64,000 bases of DNA from Ziziphus jujuba (lineage: Eukaryota > Streptophyta > Magnoliopsida > Rosales > Rhamnaceae): the NCBI RefSeq assembly GCF_031755915.1, contig NC_083383.1:17597001-17661000 (forward strand). The letters run 5' to 3'. Position 1 is the stretch's first letter; every line of letters starts with the position of its first letter. Positions 45,600 to 57,736 of the stretch are shown piece after piece. A program made the translations under genes and the position numbers. The notes beneath the pieces are model-generated. The model did no database searches, was not told the origin of the DNA, and saw only the letters and a list, made by a program, of their open reading frames with translations.

Positions 45600-47090
45600 A
45601 TCATGTTGCATAGGAAACAAATGCACATGCCCTCTTGAAGGAGTTGGAGGACATATATCATGCCAAAGCGGCTCGTAATAAAGCCCTATTGAGGCAATCG
45701 GTGTATTTGAAGTTAAAGAGTGGAACTTCTATAGTTGAATACAAGAGTGAGTTTTAGAGCTTGGCAGATCAGCTATTAGCAATGGATTTACAACTAGGGA
45801 ATGAGAAATAGGTACTCCTACTTCTTAGCTCTCTTCCAAATAGCTGAGAAATGTTGGTACTTTTTATTAGCGATTCGGCCCAAAATAGAAAACTTACTAT
45901 GGCAATGGTAATAAATGTTCTATTTAATAATGAGGCCAGAAGAAGAGACATAGGCAATGATAAATCACATACCTTTGTCAGATAGAAACAAAGAAAATAG
46001 TAAAAAGGTAATCAAAGCAAGGGGAAAGGCAAAAGCCAAAATAGAGGCAGATTAACAAATGGAAGAATACCAACATATAAGTGTCATTATTGTGGCCTAG
46101 ATGGTTACTTGAAGGAGAATTGCAAAACGATATTGTGAAAGCAGGGACAAAAAAGTAATCAACCAAAGAAGGATTGAAAAACACTAGTCACTATTAAAGG
46201 AGAAGTGGCATATTGTTTCACCCACAAAAAGATATTCCTTTACATTTCAAATCAAGACATTGAGTGGGTAGTTGATATTGCAGCATCCTACCATGTCACT
46301 CCGCAAAAAGTTTTTCAAGAGACTTTGGCATAATGAAGATGGAAGATACTAGTTTCATGAAGTTTGCTGGAACTAGTGAAGTTTAAATAAAAATCAACAT
46401 TAAATATGTGATTACTTTAAAAGATGTTCATCATATTTCAGACCTTTTGGCTCAATCTGCTATCAAGAATAGCCTTTGATAAGGAAGGTTATGGCAACTA
46501 CTTTGGTAATGGTACATGGAAGATGATAAAAGGTTTTATAACTATCACTCGAGGACATATTTGCAGAGCACTATACATAACTCATTTAAAGATATGTGTA
46601 GACGGCCTTAATATTAAAGAAGATGAGGTGTCTGGAAATCTGTGGCGTCAGAGACTCAATCACATGAATGAGAAAGGATTATATACTTTGATGAAGAAAA
46701 AGCTTATGATTGTTTTTAAGGATGCTTGCTAGATCCTTGCAGTCACTGTTCGTATGGGAAGCAACACAGAGGCTCATTTAAGTCCTCTTCAATGAGAAGA
46801 TCAGTGTTGCTCAATCTGGTACACTCCGATGTTTGTGGTCCTTTGGAGGTGTATCAACTTGGTGGCAACAGGTATTTCCAGAATTTTATTGATGAAGCTT
46901 TTTTCAAGTCAAAAGATTAAGTTTTAGGTCACTTCAAATAGTTCCAAGTCTTAGTAAAGCATAAACAAGAAAGAAGTTTAAATGCCTCCGCTCAAATAAC
47001 TGAGGCGATTATACATCCAGAGAGTTCAATGCCTACTGTAAAGGATAGGCATTCAACATTATTGATTCACAATTAATGGTAAATTAAATC
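45600..47090 (+). pseudogene. Copia gag-protease-integrase relic
   Basis: Frames on the plus strand give ALLKELEDIYHAK and VEYKSEF (gag) and the knuckle CHYCGLDGYLKENC, in which the expected His is Tyr. Next is WVVDIAASYHVTP, a protease site in which the usual DSGAS is DIAAS. Then come LWRQRLNHMNEKGL and CSHCSYGKQHRGSF (integrase zinc-binding), LVHSDVCGPLEV (integrase core), and degraded sequence to about 47090. Many stops are present. The order is that of a complete copia 5' half. The sequence then switches to a gypsy element. Confidence 0.85.
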
Positions 47091-47199
47091 AATAGCGCCT
47101 ACCAAACCAAGGACTTGAAGGTGGTACCATAGCATAACGTTGCCAAACACCTCATGGCTCAATTTAAAGAATGTATAGTTGGAAAAATCCCACAAAACT

Positions 47200-48520
47200 A
47201 GAATATGTTCGTAGATGCTTCAGTTAATTGGCATTATCATCATCTTCATTATTACCTCATATCATTTCTATTAAGTATCGCCATCTCCCCAGTACTATTG
47301 ATGCTCAATCCTAACATGCTCCGAGTATTGGAAAAATATATGGATGGAATCTTGTATCATTTTTTTGCCAATAGCATTTTACCAGAAGATTCCAATGAAG
47401 CCATCAAAACACATAACTTAGTTGCTTGCCATATAGATGGTATACTATACAAAAAAAATTTATCCACTCCATATCTTATATGAGTCTCCAAAGAGGATGA
47501 AAATTATGCTCTTTGAGAAATACATATAGGGATATGCAGAAATCACTCGGGAGCAAAATTCTAACATTACAAGGTACTGTTGGCCTACAGTTATCCAAGA
47601 AGCCAAGGATTTTGTCTACAAGTGTGATAAATGTCAGTGATTCTCACCAATTCCATATTAACCTACCCACGAATGATGCCTGTAACAACCCCATGGTCTT
47701 TTACTAAATGGAGAATCGACATTATCAGTCCTCTACCTATTAGCCAACCTCAAGCGAAGTTTGTAACCATAGTCGTTGACCACTTCGCCAAATGGTTGAA
47801 GTAACCCAATTGGCTAGGATTACCAAAGCCAATATTACAAAATTCATTTGGTAGAACATCATTTGCAAATTTAGTATCCTGCATACAATTGTCACAGATA
47901 ATGGAAAGTAGTTTGATAAGGGTAGATTCATAACCTTCTATATGGAATTTAATATCTGTAATGTCTTCTCTCACCAAGACACCCATAGGCCAATGGTCAG
48001 GTGGAAGTTATAAAAAATATTTATCAAGCACACACTTAAACAAACTGGAAAATCTTAAAGGAACTTGGAGAAATGAGTTACATAAGGTCTTATGGACATA
48101 TTGAACCACCCCTCAATCCACGACAGGCAAAAGTTCCTCATGGCACATGGATCAAAAGTTGTTATACCAGTCAAAGTTAGCTTACCTTTATATTGTGCTT
48201 TTATGTTTGACCTACACATCAATGATCTTGCTTTATGCTAAAATTTGGATCTTATTCAAGAAAATCGAAAAATTACTTGTATGCGAGCATTGGCTTACTA
48301 GCAGCGAGTAGCAAGATATTATAATTCCAAATGCATGATTGTACTTTCCGAGTTGGGGATCTTGTACTCTAAAAGGTCATCGCTAATACACATAATCATG
48401 GTGTTGGTACACTAGGACTTAATTAGGAAGGACCATCAAAAATTACTAAATAAGTGGGACCTGCAACTTACTATTTACACACATTAAAAGTTTGAATATA
48501 TAATAACTATTTAAGTGTTA
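47200..48520 (+). pseudogene. Ty3/gypsy (Tat-type) integrase relic
   Basis: Plus-strand translation shows HIDGILYKKNLSTPYL (47430-47480) and YWPTVIQEAKDFVYKCDKC (47577-47640). Next come SFTKWGIDIIGPLP (47699-47740), FVTIVVDHFAKWLKVTQLA (47760-47815) and TIVTDNGK (47890-47912). A region near 48140-48300 (VIPVKVSLP) and EGPSKIT (48430-48450) close it. This is the integrase catalytic core and C-terminus of Tat-lineage gypsy elements. Several stops, including one at the position after TDNGK, inactivate it. Confidence 0.85.
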
Positions 48521-48524
48521 CCAT

Positions 48525-49040
48525 TGGTCAAAATATCTATGATATGCTCAGTTGTATTTGTGTGTCACTTATATCACCTCATGTTACCACATGAGGATAT
48601 CCATTATTATCTTTTCTTTTTTATGTCATTTTAATGGTTGTTATGTGTTGTGGTTCTCAAGAGTACCATGATTGCTTTGTTTTATATAAATTATTATCAA
48701 CTTCAACATTTGTTTGGTCTTCCTGTTATTAGCATTTTTTCATACTTACAGGCACAGTCTTAAAAAATAATATCATATATATGTGTATACTAATAGAAAA
48801 ACCAATACTCCTATATAATTGTATATGGTAAGCTTTGTCAGCCAAAAACCACAAGGAACCATACCCCTACAACACCATGATTTACTCACATAACAAAAAA
48901 AGAGCAATTTCAAGCACCCTTACCTTGATGCTTAACAAGCTTTTTTACATAAATATTTCTAAAGGATAACACCTCTACTCTACCATGCTGATCATGATAT
49001 ACTAACTTGGTAAACTAAGTGTTTCCATGAGCTATTGGCA
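48525..49040. other. Non-coding 3' region of the gypsy element, first part
   Basis: A+T-rich sequence following the integrase, with no reading frame. It is consistent with the long untranslated 3' region of Tat elements, up to the tandem repeat. Confidence 0.4.
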
Positions 49041-49042
49041 TA

Positions 49043-49345
49043 ATGCCAAACATGCTCCTTCGAGCAAATACCCATGAAAAATATTCATCAACATCTTTTA
49101 CTCAAAGTATGTCTACAAACACTCTGTTCACTTTACTAGGCAAAGTAGATGAGATGCTCATCACCACAACACTTGGCCTCCAAGTACATATGTGCCAAAC
49201 ATTCTCCTTCGAGCAAACACCCACAAAAATTTTTCAAAAACATGTTTTACTCAAAGTAAGCATGCCTACAAAATCCTATTTGCTTTACTGGACAAAGCAT
49301 ATGAGATGCTCATCAACACTACATTTGGCCTCCAAGTGCAAATAT
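49043..49345. repeat. 149-bp tandem repeat in the gypsy 3' region
   Basis: ATGCCAAACATGCTCCTTCG at 49043 and GTGCCAAACATTCTCCTTCG at 49192 begin two consecutive units of about 149 bp sharing AGATGAGATGCTCATCA-like and TTGGCCTCCAAGT blocks. Tat-lineage elements commonly carry tandem repeats between integrase and 3' LTR, which fits the position. Confidence 0.85.
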
Positions 49346-50809
49346 GCAAGTACCTTACTCCTTTCAAAATTTTGAATCACATATTAAAACAATTATATCA
49401 TGAGACATGGAAACATACTTTTGCATCATTGTAAATGATAGAATACTAAATGACAACATATATAACAACTTCATGGTATATGGCCATAAGCCACAATACA
49501 ACATGCTTAAAATAGTTAAGAATCTATTGAATTGCATAGCTATAACATATTTTTCTCTACCCCATTCCATCATGGGTGCATAAAAAAGGGAGGGTGGATA
49601 GATATATTAGTACATAAAAAAATAAAAAAAATAAGAGAGAGAAAGAGAAAGAGAGAGAGCATGCACAATACAATAATATTGATAGAGCAGAGAATAAAGT
49701 CATTAGTGAGAAGCTTTTTCTATTTGAAGAAGGATCACCACCCATACGGTGAGAAAGGTTAGCAACAACATCTTTATCAATAGTAAGAGAAGATTGCAAG
49801 AAAGCTTTCTCTTCTTTATGGGCTTCTGCACAAGCTTAGCGTTTATCTTCCTTCGTAAAATGAGCTCAAAAGACAAGATTCTATCTAGTGCCTCCACATG
49901 AGCCCTAGTCATTATGTATCTCGACTTAAATGATACAGTAAAAGAATGATGGGTAGACACATGCTCCATTTTTTTTTTTTTTCATAGACACAAATCTTCT
50001 CTCAGTCTCAATTAAATCAATGGTATTTTTCTCTAATAGGTCATTTAAAAACTTGACATGATTGTAGAGATGCACAATCTCCATGAGACCTTATAGATAG
50101 AATAATCCCATAATTACAAGAACTACATATACATATACATATAAAATAACAACTATAAAAATGGTCCCAAAAAAAAAATTAACTGAGCCCCATTTACAAA
50201 AGAGCAAAGGTAGCAACTCTTGTTAGGTGGTGGATCGGATTGATTCTTATAGAGAACGAGGATAGTTAGACTCCAGCAAACCAGTGATACAGTGAAGATG
50301 ATTTGAATCAGAGGAAAAGTTTGGAAGATCAATAGGCATGGAGCAATCAAGAACATCTCCACTTATCAGCATGTTTGAAAAATTTGGGAAATAGAAAGGA
50401 GATGTTAACTCATGCATCACAAACCAAATATTAGATAACACATACATAATAAATAAATAACAAAAAAAAAAAAAAGCATAATAGAATCTTGAGTATCCTT
50501 ACCATTAGGGGGCAAATGGCAATAGAGAAGTTAGTTTCTTAAAAAAAAAGCATAAAAGCAGTATTTCTATGATGGACTAGGATATTCTAAGCCATATAGA
50601 TATTGTAGGACAAATCGATAAGCAAATCTATAGAGTTGATCCCACAGTCTGAACTAGAGATAATATTTAGTATCACATTCATAAGTGCATAAAGAAATAC
50701 AAAACCACCCATATTTCAAAAACCTGAACATACGAGATATACGAAAGTTTGATACTTCCCCAACCACTTTAGGTGAATACACTTTTGAAATGAAGACCCA
50801 ACTGATTGA

Positions 50810-51055
50810 CTAGTCGTCAACAGGGCGCTCATAAGCAAAGATGATTTTGGGAGAGTCATTCAAGCGAGGGTTAAGAAAAGAGTAATTTCTTCCTTGACTA
50901 ACACAATGATTAAGTGAAAAAAGTGAAGCAAACTCAACTAGGGTAATGGGAAGAAGTCTTAGATGCTCCCATAAAGAACAAACACCAATCAAGTAATGCC
51001 CAACTGTAGGGAAGAAGTTGGCCAAAAGCAATTCCTCTTTGGTATAGTAGCTCAT
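50810..51055 (-). pseudogene. Antisense frame of Tat-type element, gypsy-type transposon domain-like
   Basis: 81 codons on the minus strand, opposite to the element's own genes. VGHYLIGVCSLWEHL, ITLVEFASLFSL and NYSFLNPR resemble the plant 'putative gypsy type transposon' domain, which has the pattern W-R-x-(V/L)-G-F-x2-L-x2, then L-F-x2-F-F-x-L, then Y-x-F-x-P-R. Such antisense frames are known between integrase and 3' LTR in Tat relatives such as Grande. More minus-strand open stretches follow (50153-50447 and 49557-49969), which may be downstream parts broken by frameshifts. The match is by eye. Confidence 0.35.
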
Positions 51056-51763
51056 AGATTACCGATGGAAAAGGATTCAGAGCCCAAATTCAAAGGCATT
51101 TATATAGATGGTAATATATCCTTCATAAAGGGAACGAAGACTTTCGTATAAATAGGGGGCATGAACTCAATGTGGTGCAATGTGCCAAATTTATCCTGAT
51201 GTTTCCTCATGCTAGCCTAAGTGACAATGGAAGGAATGTGATTACCAATAAATACCGAACCTCCTAAAAACACTGACCTAACATTACTAACTATTCTAAA
51301 ACTATCACCCATTTTGTTGAACTTTCATTAGAAAAAGACTTGTGATTCTCAAAATCAAACATGCCTAATGAAAGGTTCAGAGATAACAAAGTAAATGATG
51401 AAATAGAGGGTTGCTTGCAGAAGAAGATGGAAATGAAGTAAAAGATATGAAAGGAGGGATCTTACTTGAGGAAGGAAAATTTATTGGATGATTATCACAC
51501 TCAAAAGACTTGTTAATATAGGGCAGTAGGGAAACCATAATGAAATATATATCAAGGTTAATGTAAAAAAACAACAACATATATTGATCAGCAAATAGAT
51601 TACAAAGTCCTAATAAACAAAGGTAGGTAAAGTGTCATATAATACCACAAAGAGAATCATCACTAATCATCTACTATAAAAGTGTCAAAAAGATGGATAT
51701 GACTACCTATACTCAATGTTATAACTAAGGTGAACTAGTTTGTTACTCAAACTAAGTTTCCCT

Positions 51764-52444
51764 AAGGGGCAATTGTTATACCAAGAATATCACTATCAAG
51801 CCTGTTAGCCCAGAAATCCCTTTATCAAACCCAATATTTATCTGAAGGTTAGGCCCAAATGGTAGAGACGAGATATAAGCTCAGGCCCACTAAAATGGGA
51901 TAACTCCACAACAAAACCAACATACTTAAACAAACCAATAACCTAGAACTAGTTTCCATATTGACAAGACGTGTAGACATCTCACCCATATGCCTCCACC
52001 AACTAAGATCTAGGGATATGAACATGACAAAGTCAACTATAGCTTAGATCCCATCATTCTCAAAAGCCAAGAGGCGTGGTAGTAGAAGGATTGTCACCAC
52101 CTTAAGGCAAGGTATCTTCCTTTGGGTATAAGTGAAACTTGGATGATAGAAGGGAAGTAACTTGGATAATAGAAGGGAAGTAAGGACCAACGTATAACCC
52201 ATACAGGTGTATAAATAGAGGTAAATTATCCATATGGCTTTTCACAATCTTAATATTTTCATTGCTATTTGAACTTTGAAGACAATTTTCTATTTCCTTT
52301 ACTTACTTAATCATTGAAGGGGTAACCACTACCACTAGTTCATTCTCCCATCCCTTACGAGCATTAAATAGTTCGTTACCTTTCTTGCAAGTCAACTTAA
52401 TAGATCTCCATAAAAAGACATAAACCAAATCTTCTACCACAACA
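51764..52444 (+). mobile_element. Gypsy polypurine tract and 3' LTR
   Basis: The purine tract AAGGGGCAA at 51764-51772 precedes TGTTATACC (51774). A right end CTACCACAACA at 52444 gives inverted TGTT...AACA termini and an LTR of about 671 bp. The start TGTTATACCAAG resembles Tat LTRs (TGTTGTACCA). No 5' partner was found, because the upstream half of the element is replaced by copia sequence. Confidence 0.45.
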
Positions 52445-52449
52445 AGTGC

Positions 52450-53690
52450 TATGATAGTCATTTATAATGACAAAAAAATATGTATTTTTTAAAACAAGAC
52501 TATTTAAAATGAGTTTGAAATGGTTTTCAATTAGTCCTATTGTCTTTATTTTCTTTAATTTTGCAGCTGGTTTCTTTAAGCTTTTACTTGGCTGACACGT
52601 TTAGCAATCATTTAAAGCACAAGCCAAATATGCACAACTAAAGTAAAACTTCTAAGACATGCGTGCACCTGCAAAGATAAACTTGTGTAAGAAAGATGAA
52701 GACGTAGGTTGATTTTTTTTTTTTTTTTTTTTTGGTCTTAAATCTTAAAACACTTAAATGCATCTTAGATCTAAATGGACATCAATGATTATTTCTTAAT
52801 TGTTTTATTTATTTATTTATTTTTTCAAAAGTCTTAAAGAGATCCATACAAGTGATCGTTCTAGAGCTGTTCAAGTAATTCCAGGTCCGGTCCTTGATAT
52901 TATGAAATTTAAGAGCAATGAAATATGTTATTCTGAACTAATTAAGATAATTTAGAAAATTTTATTAAAAAATAAAATAAATAAATAAGACGTTTTGAAC
53001 AAGATACAGCCCAAAAAAAAAAAAAAAAAAAAAACGTAGCTTAATTAGAAAAATGCTGTACATAAAGGTAGGTATAATACAAGCCTTATTTGTAGTTGCC
53101 GAGAATTCATGTTTGTAAACTAATAGCTTTGAAACCAATGAACCAAAAATAGTGCATATAACTAGCTCTTTTAAATTTGTTGCCGAAGTATACTTCCATT
53201 TCTTGTCCACTTGTCAGTATATTCTAATATGTAAATTTGTTGCGGCCAAAATTTTGCATAATTCTTTTTGTAAAGTACACATTGTTGCCAAAATATAATT
53301 TGATCTATTAAACACGACAGGATGCATCAAATAAGAAAGAGAATTTAGCATGAAGGACACTAAGATGCTCACGGAAAAATAAAAATTGGGAAATTTAACC
53401 AGATATAGTCGAATAGCTCGTGTTGCTGTGTAAAACTGAGTTTAGTTTTCTGTACTTAATTAATGTTATGCATTCCATTTCTTTGTAATCTATTACGCAT
53501 TCTAATTCTTGCAAGCCTAGTCTGATATACATACCAACACTAAAAATAATATAATTCAAATAAATGTCCCAAATTCTAAATCATTTAACCTTCTTTACAT
53601 AAAGAGCCTTATTTTGTGCTTTTGTATATTTTGGTTTTAACCCGTGCTTTTATGTTCTAGCATTAGAGCCTAACAATCTTAATTTCTTGA
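52450..53690. other. Intergenic DNA
   Basis: Holds a T run at 52713-52734 and an A run at 53014-53033, with A+T-rich sequence between. No coding region or RNA gene seen. Confidence 0.5.
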
Positions 53691-54311
53691 AGATATGCCA
53701 GATATCCTATAGATTGCCACTCCAACCGCTATAATTTCTAACGGCTCCCAGCCAGCATTTAGTTCACTAAACTACATCCTAACTGCTTCTTGCAGATTTG
53801 AAAGTCGAATTTATACAGATTCTAATAGAACGAGAAAAAGTTAGGATCATTAAAACCAACAACAGTAACTAAACCAACAAAAGCACATAAAGGCTAAAAG
53901 GTAGCCCACATCCGCTGTCGAGACTTTGAAGAGGATTTCATTAAGAAAAAGAACATTATCGAGTAGAATCGTCTCTCACATCATCTCTCTTATACAAGCT
54001 TCAAGAAAGAATGAAGAAAGCTTGGATCTCACTCTCTGATCTGTTTTTCCCAGTACCCAAATTCAACCTGAGAACTCCATGTTTACATGTCGGTTATTTT
54101 CCTCTATTGTGTCAGATTAATAATACTAAATCAAGCACTCCACTGGCTCACAGCTTTAACCAATCACAGCACAGTCTGAAACAAATTAACCGAACTAGTT
54201 TCAAACCATTTCTTAGCCACTGATACTACCAATGACTCTTGGAACACCTGTGCCATCACTTCTTTTAATTCAAGAAATGGCTAGAGAAGAATACTATGCA
54301 ACTTCAACCTT

Positions 54312-54408
54312 CTAGTAGTCAAGCTTCCAAGTCAACTGCATCCCGTAGATCAAACCCCATACTTTCACTTCTGCATCAAAATCCTCTAGCTCTTTCTCTA
54401 TGAGCAGG
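54312..54408 (-). CDS. Possible terminal exon of an unresolved gene (partial)
   Basis: On the minus strand a good acceptor (TTATCACAG|CC) is followed by 32 open codons to TAG at 54312-54314: LLIEKELEDFDAEV, then KVWGLIYGMQLTWKLDY. The composition is protein-like and less A+T-rich than its surroundings, and the downstream sequence to about 53690 looks like a 3' UTR. I could not chain convincing upstream exons between 54410 and 56100. I do not recognise the family. It may be chance. Confidence 0.25.
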
Positions 54409-54419
54409 CTGTGATAATT

Positions 54420-56460
54420 AGTTTAACCTCATTCATTGTATATGCGCCTTACTGGTTTTTATCAACAAGTGGTACAGATATCTAATTACAATATTAAAAA
54501 ATAATAATAATAATAAATAAATAAATAAATAAATAAATAAAATTTAAAAAAAAATTAAAAAAAAAAACAAAACAAAACACAGTAAGGTACATCCAGACTT
54601 ACCCAACGAACAAAATAATAGAGAAACAGGAGTAAAACCTGATTAAAAGACCATTTTTGTAGTTCAAAGAAAAATAATACGGACTGAAATTGAATACAAC
54701 TAAAAATTAGAGGAATAAAGAAATCAGTGTAGAAGTATCTAAGAACTATGACAGCTGCCTGCCCTAAAAAAATTACAGAATTACTAACTAATTGAAGCAT
54801 GCCCCTCAAGAAGCATTAAACAATTTCAAATATCTGTTTTTATTTTTCATTTTTATTTTTTTATTTTTTCTGTTTTTACCCCACTAAAACAAAGGGAGTG
54901 TCCACTTATATCCAATCAGGTTTAGCCATACCCTTAAAGTCTTTGGAGAACATCATTATGAAGTTTCCCAAATTCAAGCTTGTTATGTGAAAATGTTTAT
55001 AAAAACAATGCTGTTATTTAGAATTTTTTTTTTTTTTTTTTTTTTTAATAACTTACCCTCCTACCCTGGTGTCTTGAACCCATGACCTCCCAAATGTAGA
55101 TGTGAGTAAGCATAAACTGAACCAACCTCACTTGACGACACCATTATTTAGAATGAAATGCAACAAAACAGAACAAATATTCATCAATTCTACTTCAGAC
55201 AAAAAAAAAAAAAAAAACATAGAACTTATAGCAAATGTCAATACGTACACATATTCATTTAATGTATCCAACATGCTTGCACAAATTCTCCTATAAACAA
55301 GATACAATTCAATTAAAGTATATGAAACCCAAAATCAGTATTGGAACAAAATAGTCACATAAACAACTAAGGACCAAAAATAACACTTTTAGCATTCAAG
55401 TGTAAAAGAATTTATTACGATCACAAGTTTGTCCCATGTCAAACCTAATTTGGCCAAAATATCATCACCGGCATGGCTACAGATAAGTACCACCAAGATT
55501 CTCAACAAAGCTCCTCAAAATCTAGCATTAGAATAATTCACCACACGCCAATCTCTTTGAGAATGTTTCACCATATTATAACTCAATGCAAAGGAAAATG
55601 GAAAATTATTCTGATGAGGCTTTCAGGATTAGCAACAACACTTATAAATAATTTTTCCAATACAGGATTGATTTATAATTCCCGACAAAGGGTCAAGATT
55701 GGATTACTAACAGTGACCTTCGGAAATAGTTCTCCATCTACTGAATCAAGTGGAAATTAGAACAGATAATCAAATAATTTGTCAACTTTCAAAGTAAAAT
55801 TGGGATACCTTTTCTGAGAGTGATTCAAGCTACATCTCTGGGGCTTCTTCTCCAGGCCATTCTTTGGTGCTGCTGTTTATTAATTGATTGGGTAATGGGC
55901 AATGGCAATGCTTCTCTCGACGTTTGTTGCTTGCTGTCTTCTTAACTAAGCTCACAATGACTACAGCAATGATGCCTTTGGTTGCAACGTTAGACAGAGG
56001 GAGAGTGTCAACTTTCAGAGAAGACAGAGAAAGAACGCAACAAATCAGCTTTTTATGCAATTATTTGCTCTATCTAATTGGATTTTAAGGGAATTTTAGA
56101 CCCTTTGTGCTTTTGACTGCTTCTTACTGACTAGAAAGAAAAGTTTTACAAGAAACGGCTCAAACTGTGGGCACTGAGCCAGAATTCCCTTTGGGAAAAT
56201 CCTAAACTCAAGCCCAGTCTTAAAATTGTCAAGCACAATAAGCTTAAGATCTTTTGAGCTTTGACAGATTCAGCTGGGTTTCTACAACCAAGCTAATTTA
56301 GAGTCAGCCCATTGACTTCTTTCACACCCTTCAAAGCAACATATCCTTATTCTAGAGGTCTGTTAGCATATAACAGCTGAACAGCTTAAAGTGTCACATA
56401 CAGCTCAACTAAATGCACAAGATTGATTTCAAAATCTGAACAGATTTTTATAAAAGAATC
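54420..56460. other. Gene-like but unresolved segment
   Basis: Moderate composition with possible splice sites, for example minus-strand donor AAAAG|GTATCC near 55808 and acceptor TTGATTCAG| near 55745. A long open minus-strand stretch lies at 55830-56060. It could be the 3' UTR and alternative 3' exons of the 413-codon gene, or a separate small minus-strand gene ending at 54312. It also contains (AAAT)n at 54507-54541 and poly-T at 55026-55046. Confidence 0.3.
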
Positions 56461-56462
56461 TG

Positions 56463-57704
56463 TCAGAGATTAATCCCATGTAGATAGTATGTATTTCCTT
56501 TATAAGTAAGCCTTCTGCCTTCAGCCCCAACGCACCACAGATGGCCTTGAAGGTCCAAGACTGCTTTCATCCCTGCTGTTTCCCACACAAACTTAAAAAG
56601 CCCAAGTGCCCTATCTAACTGCCTAACCCCACTCCAGACCATCTTTTCCTCATTTGAAGTCAAAATCCTTCCCATGCACAAGTAAAACCTATTCTCACCT
56701 CCACTACTATAAATCCCACCGCATATATCTATTTCAATATCTCTTACATGTCCATAGAGGTAATATGACAACAATGTGAACAAGCACTTCGATGAGTACC
56801 CTAATGTTTTTGAAAGCTTCTTCTGCACTAAGCTTTCTTGATGCCTAACTTCCTTGTATCCAATACTTTTATCAATCAATACATCCTTAATTTGACACAG
56901 CCCCTCTTTCATGACCTCCAGCTTTGTCACATGAAAGATAAGTTCCTTCTCAGATTTTAGATATTCAATGAGGTCATTAAACATGTCAAGAACATCTTCC
57001 CACTTCTGGGAAGAATAAGATTCAACAGCTTTTACAGGTGCAAGTCGCATCCAAGATGTGGAATCAAGATCATTGCAAATGTTTGAGTCAGACAAGACCT
57101 TTAAACACCTAGAAACAATCTGCTGACCCATTTTGATCCCTTTGTTTGGGGATTGACGCTGCAAATAATCCAAATCAGATTTTAATCCATTGAGAATCTC
57201 CCCAAGGGTGTTCGTCCATGTTCGATGCTGAGTGACTTGCAGACATATTTTGGCACGAACTAATTTCCTCTGTTGGGCAGAAATGTTGAGGAAATTGCTC
57301 ACTTTGGTCAGTGAATTCACAAGCGCAGGCTCTCTTTCACTTTCTTTGCTAAAACAATCAAATGCGATAGAAATTTTACCAGCTGATAAGGCTGCCATGT
57401 TGTTCTTCAATGCTTTCTGAACTGAAGGAGACCCAATAAAGACCCTGGCAAGGGACTTGAAAGTATGCATTTTGTCTGCAATATGATCATCAGTGATGAT
57501 GGACTCATCCCTAATATCATACAGCTTTCCATCGTTCAAATCCACATTCTTTAACAAATGGATATCCCATCTTTCAGAGGCAATACAGAGATGTTTTAAC
57601 GAAGTGAAAGTTTTCAGTGAATTTGAAGCACTGCACAGAGTACAAGCCTTTGATAATGTGGCAATGGAATTAATTGTTAGAAGCGTGGCTCTCTTTGTGG
57701 ACAT
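56463..57704 (-). CDS. Conserved plant protein of unknown function, 413 aa
   Basis: A single uninterrupted frame of 413 codons from ATG (57704) to TGA (56463), much longer than any chance frame nearby and with normal codon use. I see no transmembrane segment. The N-terminus is Ser/Thr-rich with few acids (residues 1-35), which could be an organelle-targeting peptide, but that is a guess. The middle is helical and Lys/Glu-rich. The C-terminal third looks most constrained: GHVRDIEIDICGGIY (about 330-345), LCMGRILTSNEEKMVWSGV (about 353-361 onward), QLDRALGLFKFVWETAGMK (about 362-380) and GHLWCVGAEGR (about 387-397). No enzyme motif is evident. I recall similar uncharacterised plant proteins but cannot name the family. 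ATG is the first in frame, 32 bp inside a probable acceptor site at 57735-57736. Confidence 0.85.
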   Translation of the reverse strand: MSTKRATLLTINSIATLSKACTLCSASNSLKTFTSLKHLCIASERWDIHLLKNVDLNDGKLYDIRDESIITDDHIADKMHTFKSLARVFIGSPSVQKALKNNMAALSAGKISIAFDCFSKESEREPALVNSLTKVSNFLNISAQQRKLVRAKICLQVTQHRTWTNTLGEILNGLKSDLDYLQRQSPNKGIKMGQQIVSRCLKVLSDSNICNDLDSTSWMRLAPVKAVESYSSQKWEDVLDMFNDLIEYLKSEKELIFHVTKLEVMKEGLCQIKDVLIDKSIGYKEVRHQESLVQKKLSKTLGYSSKCLFTLLSYYLYGHVRDIEIDICGGIYSSGGENRFYLCMGRILTSNEEKMVWSGVRQLDRALGLFKFVWETAGMKAVLDLQGHLWCVGAEGRRLTYKGNTYYLHGINL

Positions 57705-57736
57705 TGATGGCTACAGCCTATCCTTGTTCAAATCCT

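Noticed and set aside
45213..45957. Minus-strand frames at 45.2-46.2 kb
   Set aside because: They are antisense shadows of the copia gag region, whose sense-strand motifs are recognisable.
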